64,000 nt of DNA from positions 82,001 to 146,000 of the forward strand of contig KN805385.1 of assembly GCA_000818945.1 (NCBI GenBank), given 5' to 3'. The position numbers were made by a program, and so were the translations under genes. This document shows, piece after piece, positions 43,378 through 53,847 of the stretch. How positions within the stretch are numbered: position 1 is the first letter of the stretch; every line of letters starts with the position of its first letter. The notes under the pieces are model-generated. The model did not search any database and was not told the DNA's origin. It saw nothing but the letters and a program-made list of their open reading frames with translations. The stretch comes from Schizochytrium sp. CCTCC M209059. Taxonomy: Eukaryota; Sar; Bigyra; Thraustochytrida; Thraustochytriidae.

Positions 43378-43452
43378 NNNNNNNNNNNNNNNNNNNNNNN
43401 NNNNNNNNNNNNNNNNNNNNNNNNNNNNNNNNNNNNNNNNNNNNNNNNNNNN
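43378..43452. other. Assembly gap (75 N)
   Basis: The gap falls at the 5' end of MED18, next to a GGC-rich stretch. Confidence 0.99.
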
Positions 43453-44212
43453 AGGCGGCGGCGGAGGCGGCGGCAGGGGCGGCGGCAGCGGCGGCGGCAG
43501 CGAGTATGAGTGCATCATCTACTGCGTCGCGATGCAAGACGCGGACCTGGCGCGGCAGCGGATCCAGAGCCTTTGCGACGACGGCTGTACCCGCGTACCC
43601 GAGATCTACGTGCGCGATCTGTCCTGGACGCGCAAGAACGCGGAGCGCGGCATGGCGACGGGACTCAGCGGCACCACAGAAATTCGACTCCGCACGACCT
43701 GTGGCGATCAGATCAAGGTTGGATCAAAAACCCAAGTCTGCGCAGCCGGTCAAGCGACCACCTTGCCACGCGTCGACCAGCCTGAGCGGACCGAGATTCT
43801 GCACTATAATCTCTTCCAGCTCGCGCATATCAAGAAACTCGATACGCCCGTGCGCAGCATGGTTCGTATTGCAATCGCAGGCGACACGCAAGCCTTCCTC
43901 GAGAGCACTGGCTTCCACCGTAACTTTCAGATCAACTACGCTGGCGAGCGCTTGCTCACGCGCGACGGTATCGAGATCGACCTTTTCCGCCGCACAAAGA
44001 CTTTCAAATCCACCACCTTTATCATTCCCGAGGGCTGTGCTTCGGTTGGAGATTCACCACTTCTCATCAGCTTTCGCGCCATCGCTGCCAGCGAAGCGGA
44101 GATCGAGCGCACCGCCAAGAGTCTCCGCTCCTTTGTCAATGAAATCAAGGTTGGATCCTCTTTAGAAGAGGTCAAGCCTGAGCACTTTTTGCCTCGCGCA
44201 GCCATTCGATAA
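43453..44212 (+). CDS. MED18: Mediator complex subunit 18 (MED18), 5' end in gap
   Basis: About 252 codons are visible up to the TAA at 44210-44212. After a Gly-rich start comes EYECIIYCVAMQDADLARQRIQ, matching the first beta strand and helix of MED18 (EYLLQGSV-type). The middle contains a TEILHYNLFQLAHIKK stretch, then SMVRIAIAGD and the diagnostic STGFHRNFQINYAGERLLTRDGIEIDLFR, corresponding to the GFRMDHEFVAKGHLFRKG region of animal MED18. Near the C-terminus is LLISFRAIAASEAEIERTAKSL. MED18 is part of the Mediator head and links RNA polymerase II to activators. The exact start is unknown because of the gap. It is divergent from the methyltransferase gene. Confidence 0.75.
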
Positions 44213-44846
44213 GGCGCGTCCTTTATCTGGCAATCATCTCATCCCATTCGTAGAGCAGGAAGAAGAGGGATCAGGTTGCGCAGCCAAACTCGCTTTGCGC
44301 ACAGGTCTCCCTCTAGAAAATTTGCCGACCACTACTGTGAATTTTCAGCCAAGAGATGGTGAAAGACATGGCTGTCAATCTACGCACAATAAGCGATCCT
44401 ATAGTGTGCGTGCACGGACATTCATACGTGCCATCGACGAAGAAAATGACGTGCCTTTGGTCGTGTAAAAGACGATCATGGCGGTGAAAATGTGCACTGC
44501 AATCTTGGAGATTGATCCGCTCCGAAAGTTGCTCGTGCTTGTGGTCAGTTTCAATGTTTGACGGATAAGGAAAAGGGGGCTGTCTCGAGGGGTGTGTTTT
44601 GTGAAAGAATGGCTAGTCTATTCGGCAAGCAAACAAACCACACATACAAACAAGGCTGCCAGGTTGTCTTCTCCAAAAACCTTACAGCAAGCCAACCACA
44701 AAAGAAAAGAGTGAACATGAGAGAAAAAGAGAAAAAAGAATAGAAAAGGGTAAGAAAGAAAGAAAAAAAAAGAGTAAAAAGAAAAGTTATCGAGCCTGTG
44801 TCATTTTATTTCCAGCTGGCTGTTGCACTCACTCTGGCAGCAGCTC
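44213..44846. other. Intergenic spacer between convergent genes
   Basis: Short A-rich tracts near 44735-44790 and no gene; 3' flanks of MED18 and the transposase-derived gene. Confidence 0.6.
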
Positions 44847-44894
44847 TTACATGTAGTCAGTGTCCATCGCGAGCTGCTGCTGCTGGTAATGCAT

Positions 44895-44952
<58 letters not shown>

Positions 44953-47651
44953 GACGAGAGGTGGCGGTCCTGCTGCTGCGGGTCGTCACGACGCTGACGT
45001 TGGCGAGGAGGCTCGAGCGACTCCTGGCCCATCTCTATGAAAAAGTCAGTAAGCGAACCCGGCAAGACACCCCAGCAGGAGCAAGTGGAGACGTGATGGC
45101 CGCGAATGAGGCAACGAGAGCAGTGGTCTCTCGAATTTGTGCTCTGGTGCGCAGAATAACGCTGAAAGGTGGCCTCGTGCCCTGACTGCTTGGCGGCGTC
45201 CATGATAATGTTAGGAACGCAGAGCGAGCGCATACGGTGCTTCTTTCGCGTTGTGCTGGCATTGACGATATGGAAGTGGTCAATCGCGAGCGGCGGAAGG
45301 ACAGTGGGGTCAAGTACATCAACAGTTTCCATGACGTGCGAAGGGATGGGCAAGCCAAAGTGCACTGCGCTCTCGCATGCAAGCTTGAGATGGACTCCCG
45401 AAAGAGCAGTATTGATGAAGTTGCGGGAGGACTGATGACCGTGCACGGCAACAGCCACAACGTGGGCGCAAGGCAGGCCAGACGCCTGTGGTCGACCGCA
45501 CGAGCACACCACTCCACTACGGCCGACGACCTGCTTGACGAGATGCGTGTCGCCGGGTCCGGGTTCAGAGCCAACGAGCCACGAGGTGCCGACGGCATTC
45601 TGCTCAACGAGCGGAAAAGAGTTGATGACCTGCAGACCCATGGTCGTCGCTTCGTCGACAATGTTGAGCACGCGGCAAAGTACCACAGAGGGAAAGGCGT
45701 CCGGCGCGGTGTGCACCGCGGGGTCGCTGCCGCCCTGAAAGTTGGCGTATTGCTCCGCCTTGGTCTTCCATCCGGCAACGAGCGACTCGTAAATGTCCGA
45801 GAGCAGCTTGGGGACAGGCATGCGGATCGCCTTGTTGGAGATCTCGAGCCAATTCATGAGATCGTAGTTGGTCGGGGACGGAAGCTCGGGCGTCGGTGCG
45901 CCGTCCGTCTCGTAGGCGCGGCTGAGGCCCTGAATGTGGCGGCGCTGCAAGAGGCTGCGCACACCGTAATTGGAGCGTCCCTGTTCCGAATTAATGTGGG
46001 CCGAAGCCCAGGCTTGCACGGGGTACTGCTTTGCTTGACTGTAGGTATGTGCCGAGTTGCTTTCCATGTTGGTCATGGCGCTATTGTGCTCGGAAAGGTT
46101 GGAGGCCATGGCCGCAGGGCAGAGGAAGGCCTTGATTTGGGCTTTGGTGGAAGGCTGCTGCATGGTGCCGTCGCGCGAGTGGTCCGGGCCAATGAGTTTG
46201 CCAATGAGCGTTTCAAGACAGAGCGCGTGATGCGCCGAAGGAAGCACCGTGGTCACCGACGAGTGTAAGCCGGGTCCCCAGTTGGACACGACGACAAGTT
46301 CCGGCGAGGACATGAAGCTGGTGAAGCAATGCAGCAAATGGTTGAGGAACCAGTGCCAGTTCTGCTCGTTCTCGTTAATGACGTGGGCGTAGGCAAGGAG
46401 AATGGCGCCGCCATCGCCGCCGATCGTCATGGCCGACATGAGCGCGCCGCGGTACTTGCCCGTGCAGGGCTCTGCATAGAGGGTGACGACGTGCTGGCGC
46501 AGGTAGCTGGCCGCGCGCGTGCTGAGACCGGGCGCCACGAAGCAGCGATAATACATGGTCTTGGACGGAGAGGCGTTGATGAGGTCGGTGATGGAGCGAC
46601 GCAGCTGCGGGGCCTGCTGTTGGCCCGACTGGCCGCCCATGATGCTGTCGCGCACGTTGAGCAGTTCGCGACTGGCCAGTGTGACAATCTGGTTCGAAAG
46701 TGAGTTTTCGTCAAAGCTAAAGTTGCCCGAAAGGATCATGTCGCGCACAAGGTTGGGATCTGGGCGCAGGCCTTGGAGAATGACGACCGAGTTGGGGTCC
46801 TCGGCGTTGAGCTTGTAGGCCCATGCGCGCAGCTTGGAAAAGTCGTCGTGGTTGGTGACGCCCATTTGCAAGAGGGCCTCGGACAAGACGCGGCGGGCCG
46901 TGGAGAGGGTGAGTTTGGGCGCGCCGATAATGTCCATTTGCGAGACCTCCTGCTTGATTTCGTCGGCGGTGGTGTTGAAAGGATCGTCCTGCTTGCGCAG
47001 CCAGGCAGCGACGTGCTTGACGATGACGGTGTTCAGGTAGGCGGACTTCATGCGTGTGCCACGTTTGGGCTGAGGCGGGCCGTTGCTGCTGTGGCTGGTG
47101 ACGTTGCTGGCGGCGGCGGCGCTGCCACCGGAGGGTGCTTCGCGCGGGCACGTGTGGGTGAGGTCTGCCACGGTGATGAGCCAGGGCTGCTCGGCATTGT
47201 CCTTGGTCACGTTGCGGGCCTTGATGCGGAACTGACAGTCGCTGGTTTTCCTTCCGCATCGCAGCAGGAGCTTCATTTTGTCTGACTTGCGCGCGTAAAA
47301 GGTGCGCGAGCTCTCGTCCTCGCCGCCGTCGGGCGAGGCGTTGATGCGTCTGTGCAGCAGGTACACGAGCGCGTAAATGTCATCCTTGCTCTTGTGCCTC
47401 GTGCCAGGCTGCAGGTCGTTCTGGACGTTGGCGGTCGAGTTCGCGCCGGTCTCCTCTTCAGCGCCCATGTTGTCTCCCTGCATTTGTTGCTGTTGCTGTT
47501 GCTGCTGCTGGTGTTGTTGTTGTTGGTGGTGGTGGAGGTGATGCTGCTGTTGTTGTTGCTGCTGCTGATGCTGCTGCATTTGCTGCTGTTGCTGGCCGTA
47601 CATGACCATTTGCCCTGGCGGCGGCGGCGCGCCCATCATGTCGGGGCCCAT
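44847..47651 (-). CDS. Mutator-like (MULE/FAR1-type) transposase-derived protein, probably domesticated
   Basis: The intact 934-aa frame has Gln/His-rich ends (residues 18-57 and about 900-925). In order: a MuDR/FAR1-type DNA-binding zinc finger (C132, C139, H166, C168), a helical region, a MULE transposase core (about 385-490) with KYRGALMSAM and NWHWFLNHLL, a SWIM zinc finger (C716, C718, C728, H730) and a CCHC knuckle (C844, C847, H852, C857). In the core, no Asp occurs where the first catalytic Asp is expected (about 389-396), the second is Asn (N457 in VVVSNWGPGL) and the C..H motif reads CLETL (H to T481). The protein is therefore probably catalytically dead but retains its DNA- and zinc-binding parts, as in plant FHY3/FAR1 regulators. 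No terminal inverted repeats were seen nearby. Confidence 0.82.
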
Positions 47652-47896
47652 TGTTTCGGGGGCGAAAGATGCGCTTTCTTTGCGGGCTCAGGCAGAGACG
47701 GGGCTCGTAGACCTTGACGTTGACGTCGACGTTGGTCTCACCCAATCAATGTCTGTCTCTCTCGAAGAAAGCAAAAGCAAAAGCGCCTCGACGCCAACCA
47801 ATCTTGACGACGAAGACGAAGACGAAGACGAAGACGAAGACGAACTTTTGCTTCAGTACCCACCCTCCGGGCACCGGCACCGGCACTGGCACGCCC

Positions 47897-47931
<35 letters not shown>

Positions 47932-49462
47932 GGCGCCGACGACGCTATGCTCGCCGGCCAACGAACGGCGTTCTCCGCCGCTCCGCCTGCGCCGCCTCGC
48001 CGCGTCTCCGCGACTCCGCCTGCGCGCGAGGGCGAGAGGAGGCGGGCGCGAGGGGCGCGGGGCGGGGGCACGGCGCGAGGGCAGGGAGGGAGAGCGCGGG
48101 GCGGCAGGAGGGAGGGAGGCAGGCAGGCAGGGAGGCAGGCAGGCAGGGAGGGGGCGGCAAGGACGTCTGCGCGGCTCTGCTTGCGCCCGGGGCGCGGCGG
48201 CGCGGCGCGCGGGCGGGAGGGGCAGGAGAGCGTCGGATGTGGGGGAGTTGGGGAGGGAAAAAGCGAGAGGAGGGGGTGAAAGGTATAGTGGGAAGTCCCA
48301 GTGGCGCGTGCGGAAGACCACTGAAGGCGGGCGGCCCAAGTGAATGAAGATCGCCGTGCGGTGATGTCATGTGGAATCATGATGGATGGGCCGCTGCAGC
48401 CGCCACTTTTTCCACAAGAGTTGATTGAACTCGGTCGAAGGCATGGATGGCATGGCGTGGACGCTAGCTAGCCAGCTGACAGTGAGCAGGTAGTAGCGAC
48501 CGCGCGTCTGTCTGCGCCACTGCATGTCTGCCTTTCGTGACAGCCACAGTCTGCAGCGGGCAGCGGCCATGGAGGCTGGCTGCGCAGTCACAGCCCGAGA
48601 GACGCCTCATTGCCCGGACCGTCGCGGTCCTCTTTGACGGCGCGACCTTGCTCGCCAATGTGCTTGCTGGGGCGGAAGCTTGGCTGCCTCCGTGCGATGT
48701 GAAGCCAAGGCAGGCCAAGGCAAGCCGCCGGTCGAAGGAAGGGAGGGAGGGCAGGCAGGCAGGCAGGCAGGCATCCATGATGCATGCCATCCATGAAGGC
48801 AGCGCGAGCCTCAGCCCGGCGCCGCTGCTGTGGCCAGATCGGGAGATGGTGGGTGGCTGACACGGTCCATGCCTGGACCAAGTCGGAGCTGTGTCTGCAA
48901 GGACTCCGATCACAGTGGTATATTATATTATATCATACGCGTGGAGCACAGACCTCTCAAGGATCTATCTGTATCTATCAGGCTGAGCTCGTGCAACGCG
49001 AACCGGGTTGGAGGTCGTCCTCCAGCCAGCCAGCCAGACAGACAGACAGAGCTGCAGCAGCAGCAGCCACAGATGTGATGATGGATGCCAGGTAGGCAGG
49101 CTGCAGCGGCGCAGGCAGGCTGCAGCAGCGCAGGCTGCTCCGGCGTGCGGTGCGTGCGTGCAGGGGCAGAACCGTGCGTGCGTGCGTGGTTCGGAGCCTC
49201 AGGGGCTTCCCTCGCCTTCGAGTCGCAGCGTGGAACGGCGGCCGCCGCAAGTGGGCTATCGGCGCCCGCAAGTCCGAGTCGGCCCACGGTGCCAGTGGGG
49301 CTTTCTGTCGCTACGTCCTCGGCCTCGTATTCATTCTATACCTCCCTTCCCACCTTCCCGCTGCCACACCTCACAGTCAGGCCGCGTCAGCGTCAAAGCG
49401 CGAGAGAAAAAAAGGCAGAGGGAGGGAGAGAGAGGGAGGAAAGGGGAACAACGCGCGCAGGT

Positions 49463-49531
<69 letters not shown>

Positions 49532-50608
49532 AAAAGCGATCGATGGATCGATGGATCGATGAATCGATCGCAGTGTCGAGTTCTGAGCAGTGCGGCAGGC
49601 TGACAGACGTGAGGCAGTCGCCAGCAGCTGCAGCCAGACTGCCAGCCTGCCAGCCTAGCCAGCCAGCCAGAAGGGTGGAACTCGCCTCTGCCGCAGGGTA
49701 TCTTTCTGAATACGCAGCTCCCTCCTTCGTGCACTCCGGTGGTACACCAGACTATACTCTGTTGCGTTGCTCTGCGTAGGAAGGAGGCAGGCAGCAGAGA
49801 GAGATCGCGCGCACTCGCTCACTCTCTCACTCACTCACTCGGCCTACACGGTCCGGCCGCGAGCCGCGCGAGGCAGGCAGGGCGGCGGGCGAGGCGGGCG
49901 GAGGCGGCGAGCAGGGGCCGGCGCCCTCCGTCGCTCCGCTCGACGCGTGCGTGCGTGCGTGCGTGCGTGCGTACAAGGCGTGCGTGCGTCGCTCGGCCCT
50001 CCCTTCGTTCGCGTGCGAGCGAGCGGAGCGGGGATCGGCGATTCCCGTGCGCGCTTCGCTCCTTTCTTCCTCTGCTTCTTGCTTTCTATCTTTCTCTCCT
50101 TCTCTCCTTCTTGCCTTGCTCTCTGCGCGAGGGAGAGCGGCCGCTGCCTGCTCCTGCGCTGCCTGTCTCGCTCTGCCTGCGCGGACGCGCGTCCCCCTCG
50201 CCTCTCCGGAGGCACGCAAGCGAGCAGGGAGCGAGCAGCAAGCAAGCAAGCAAGCAAGCAAGCAGGGAGGCGAGCAAGGACGGCAAAAAGGGGGAAAAGA
50301 ACAGACCTGCAAAGGCAGGCAGGTAGGCAGGCAGACAGACAGACATCCAGGCCAAGCAGCGCAAGCGCGAGGCCGGCCGGCCGCGTGCAAACGCGTGCGT
50401 CTGCGCGTGCGTGCGAAGGTGCTTGCGCCTGTGGTGCGGCTGGGCGTCCGTGCGTGCTCGCTTGCAAACGTGCCTGCGTGCGTGCATCTGCTAGTTTGCC
50501 AGCTCCATTCCAATTCTCCTCCTCCTCCTCCTCCTCCTCCTGCTGCTGCTCCTGCTTCACACGACCCTCCTGACGCAGGCAGGGTAGCTCCGTCGGAGCG
50601 CCGGCACG
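47652..50608. other. Three-kilobase divergent spacer
   Basis: It lies between the starts of the MULE-derived gene and the bHLH gene, so it probably carries both promoters. It contains a GAC/GAA tract (47805-47845), CAAG (47899-47935), GGCAG (48110-48150), an AT-rich patch TATATTATATTATATC (about 48919-48935) and a GAAA microsatellite. No gene is supported; open frames are low-complexity. Confidence 0.5.
49466..49535. repeat. GAAA tetranucleotide microsatellite
   Basis: About 17 copies, followed by a GATC-rich short repeat, about 1.1 kb upstream of the bHLH start. Confidence 0.95.
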
Positions 50609-52096
50609 ATGAGCGCCAACGCGAGCGGCGTGGCCATCCCGCCGCCGCCCGGAGGCCACGGCGGAATGGACCGCGGGCGCGCCAACTCGGCCCTCTCCGG
50701 GAGGCTGCGCGCCGCCTCAGAAATGATGCGCGAGGGCGTCATCTCCAAGGAAGAGAACGCCATGATGAAACAGCTCATCCTCAACAACACCAGCGACCCC
50801 TCCTTTCGCGAGCAGTTCGACATCGCCCGCAAAACCAAAGACCCAGAGGCCATCCGCAGGCTCTTCAAGAACCACAACAGCGACGGAGGCAGCAATGGCC
50901 ACCATATGACCTCGAGCGGAAGCCACGGAAGCCTGTCCCAGGCCTTCATCAACGACTCCATCATGATGGACCTTACAGACATGTCTCTCGGCGACGTCGA
51001 CGACTTCTCCTCTTTCCTCGATGACTTTTCTGCAGACCCCATCATGCAGCATCCCACTGCCGCGTCTGCATCTCTTCAGCCCACCGCTGCCTCCGCGCCC
51101 CAGCCACAGTACTTTGGCGCAACAGCACGTCCTCCGCACACGGCTGCAGACACGCAGCAAGGCCCGGGCCACCAGCAAAGACACTCGGTAGGCTTCGTCA
51201 CCGAGTTTGGAGCCCAGATGGCCGCACCCACAAAAACCAACCAGGGAAGACCCGAGTACACGCGCAAGCGCCAGGCCTCGCGGTCTGCGCCCGGGCCCGT
51301 AGTCGCCAAAATCAACGCCAACTCGGCCGGGTCCGCTGCCATCGCGCCCTCTGCCGCCGGTCCTAACGCTGGCAGAGAGCGCGTCGGGAGCCGACCTGTC
51401 GATCTTCACACCGCTTCGTCAGCAGCGGCCGCCGTAGGCCTCACGGCTGCTCGCGGAAGGGCGCCCACATATACACGAGCAAACGCGCAGCAGCGCTCCT
51501 CGCACCCAGGCATTAAGTCGGAGGCTACTTCGCCCTATGCTGCCAGCGCGGCCAACGCTTCCTCAGGTCCTTCCGCAGCATCGGCTGCCGCGGCCGCAAT
51601 GCGTGGACGCGCGGTGGCAGGACCCTCTCGCGTCGGTGGTGCTGCACCGCGCATGAATCCCATGTATCACCATCAGCACGGCATGCTTGCGAGTCACGTG
51701 GTTGGTCGTCCCGGCCTTGGCTCCTCCGCCGCACATGTTCGTCTCGGCTCGCCCAGCGGTAGCAGCGCCGCTGGTGATGACGAAGAGGATGAGGAGCGCT
51801 CTGGTATCGCCAAGACCCGCAAAAACGAACGCGAGCGCAAACGCCGTCTCGCCGTGACACAAGGCTTTGACGAGCTCTATAAGTTGCTCAAGAGCCTCGA
51901 GGAGGAGCGTCATTCCACGGGCACCATCGACAAGAGCCCCGAGCGTCTCTCGATCCTTAGCACGTCCAAACTCGACAAGGCCAGCATCCTCCGCAATTCC
52001 ATTGACAAAATAAGGTCTCTTGAGGGCGAGGTCGTCGGTCTACGCAAGGAAAACGACCGACTCAGTCACCTTATCCAGCAGCGCCACAAGCGCTAG
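50609..52096 (+). CDS. bHLH transcription factor with C-terminal zipper-like coiled coil
   Basis: The 495-aa product starts at the ATG at 50609. The C-terminal 100 residues hold the domain: basic region KTRKNERERKRR (about 402-413), helix 1 through QGFDELYKLLKSL, a long loop (about 432-453), helix 2 KLDKASILRNSIDKIRSLE and a heptad continuation, EVVGLRKENDRLSHLI. The Glu and Arg pattern of the basic region fits E-box-type DNA binding. The N-terminal 90 residues include a charged helical segment (EGVISKEENAMMKQLILN, then REQFDIARKTKDPEAIRRLFKN) that may be a separate interaction motif. The middle is Ala/Ser/Pro-rich and disordered. Acidic DDEEDEER precedes the basic region. Targets are unknown. 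Confidence 0.88.
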   Translation: MSANASGVAIPPPPGGHGGMDRGRANSALSGRLRAASEMMREGVISKEENAMMKQLILNNTSDPSFREQFDIARKTKDPEAIRRLFKNHNSDGGSNGHHMTSSGSHGSLSQAFINDSIMMDLTDMSLGDVDDFSSFLDDFSADPIMQHPTAASASLQPTAASAPQPQYFGATARPPHTAADTQQGPGHQQRHSVGFVTEFGAQMAAPTKTNQGRPEYTRKRQASRSAPGPVVAKINANSAGSAAIAPSAAGPNAGRERVGSRPVDLHTASSAAAAVGLTAARGRAPTYTRANAQQRSSHPGIKSEATSPYAASAANASSGPSAASAAAAAMRGRAVAGPSRVGGAAPRMNPMYHHQHGMLASHVVGRPGLGSSAAHVRLGSPSGSSAAGDDEEDEERSGIAKTRKNERERKRRLAVTQGFDELYKLLKSLEEERHSTGTIDKSPERLSILSTSKLDKASILRNSIDKIRSLEGEVVGLRKENDRLSHLIQQRHKR

Positions 52097-53710
52097 CCAT
52101 TCAGTCCTGCTCTTCCGGGTCGGTTGTCTACCTCTCGCTTCCTGCGCACTGTGTCTAGTCTACATTGTGTCTCCTGTCCTTGCCGTCTGTGTCTTGTGCT
52201 AATGAAATGAACCATGCTTTTCTCCTTTGCTTTGCAATCTTCTTGTGTGGCTGCGCCTGATTCCAAGACACCTCTTTTGCCTGTCATGTCATCACCACGA
52301 TCGTATCAGCTGTTAACGGCGACACACTTGTTTACCATCTATCTTCGTTTACCTGGGTGGCTGGCTGGCCAAGGAGAGCCAGCACATTCTCACAAATCCA
52401 TCACAGAATGTGCCCGTCGGCTCTATTATGCCTTGCATACTGGTTCTCGTGCATTTGAGATGAAATTGATGTTGTGTTCTCTCAACTACGCGTCACTCTC
52501 TCTCGGCTACACCCTGCGTTGTGTGTAACTTTGACAACATTTCGGGTTCGCTGGAAGAAGCCACACCAACGCGTGCAACAAGTTGCAGCAGCCAGCTCCA
52601 GTACCGACCTTGCTGGCGGCACATAGCAAATGAGGACGGCCGTGCCGCTGCGGTATGACTTCGCTGCCTAAAAGGCGATCGACCGACACCGTATATACCG
52701 GCGTCCAACCAGCCTTTCCAACGCGATTACGACTCTCAACGCAGGCGCAGGGCAGAGCAGGCCAACCCATGAGGAGTGTTGGACGGTAGGCCGGCCGCTC
52801 GCGTTGAGCGCAACGAGGCTTGCGCACCACTACTTCCCTGAAGAGATGGCTTGAACAACGCACGCATGCACAAACGCATATACACACACATTTTAGCCAC
52901 TAGGCGCCCAGCTAGCCAAGTGCCGTTCTCCTCGCGGCCGGACCCGTGGCGACCGTCGAAAAGAGATGAAGAGCCGGGACTGAGCGGCATTTGCCCCTTG
53001 CTGCATGTCGGAACATGAATTCGTGCAGTGGCACGTTGAGTCTGGCTTTTTTGGAACAAACGCCGCAGCTCATTCGTTCGTCGCGGGCCAGAAAGGAGCA
53101 TGGTTGAACTACACGTTGAAACAGCCATCTTCGAGTCATTTGGGTCTCAAAGAAAAACTTCTGGGCGTAAGCCTGTCGGGATCGTATTCGCGGTAATTCT
53201 AACCGATGAGGAAATCGATGATCGTAAGACCGGCTGTTGTCAGATTCGAGCCATCAAGATTATGGTATATAAACAACGCGGATGACTGACGGTTCACTCG
53301 ACTGACTGGATACTTCGAAAATGAATATAGTTACACCAACGCGACCGATGATTCACTCGTCTGACTGTAATATTATAAGATTAACGCGATGGCCGATGAT
53401 CACTCAACTAAGCGGGAAATACGGCGCTGGCTTGCTTTTTACAAATTGTAAAGGGAAAGACAACTAAATCTGGCATCAGCGTCCAAGACGGTACAGAAAG
53501 ACTTGCTTTTTCAATCGGCCAGATATCGGAGAGCAGCATCAACAGCAGAACGAAATCGAAGCGAAGCAGATCGCAATCAAAGCCAACCGAAGAACCAAAG
53601 CCTGAGCAGACGAGCCGCAGCTACGCGTACTTGAGCGCCGTTGGCAAGGCAGACGCCAGCAACCAAGAGCAACAAGCTTCGAAAATCGAGACATACGCAC
53701 GCACGCACAA
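52097..53710. other. Intergenic spacer with a degenerate triple repeat
   Basis: No gene. At about 53265-53412 three imperfect units each contain AACGCG followed by a GATGACTGACGG- or CCGATGATTCACTC-like block, spaced roughly 55-65 bp. A TATATAAA-like string at about 53266 precedes them. Confidence 0.45.
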
Positions 53711-53775
<65 letters not shown>

Positions 53776-53792
53776 TAGATAGACAGACAGAC
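53711..53792. repeat. ACAG tetranucleotide microsatellite
   Basis: About 18 copies with minor variants, ending about 55 bp before the start codon of the next gene, so it lies in its leader or core promoter. Confidence 0.95.
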
Positions 53793-53847
53793 GAAAAGTC
53801 AAGAAGAAGGGAGTATTTTAGGCCTCGAAGACCAGTAGAGAGAGAAA

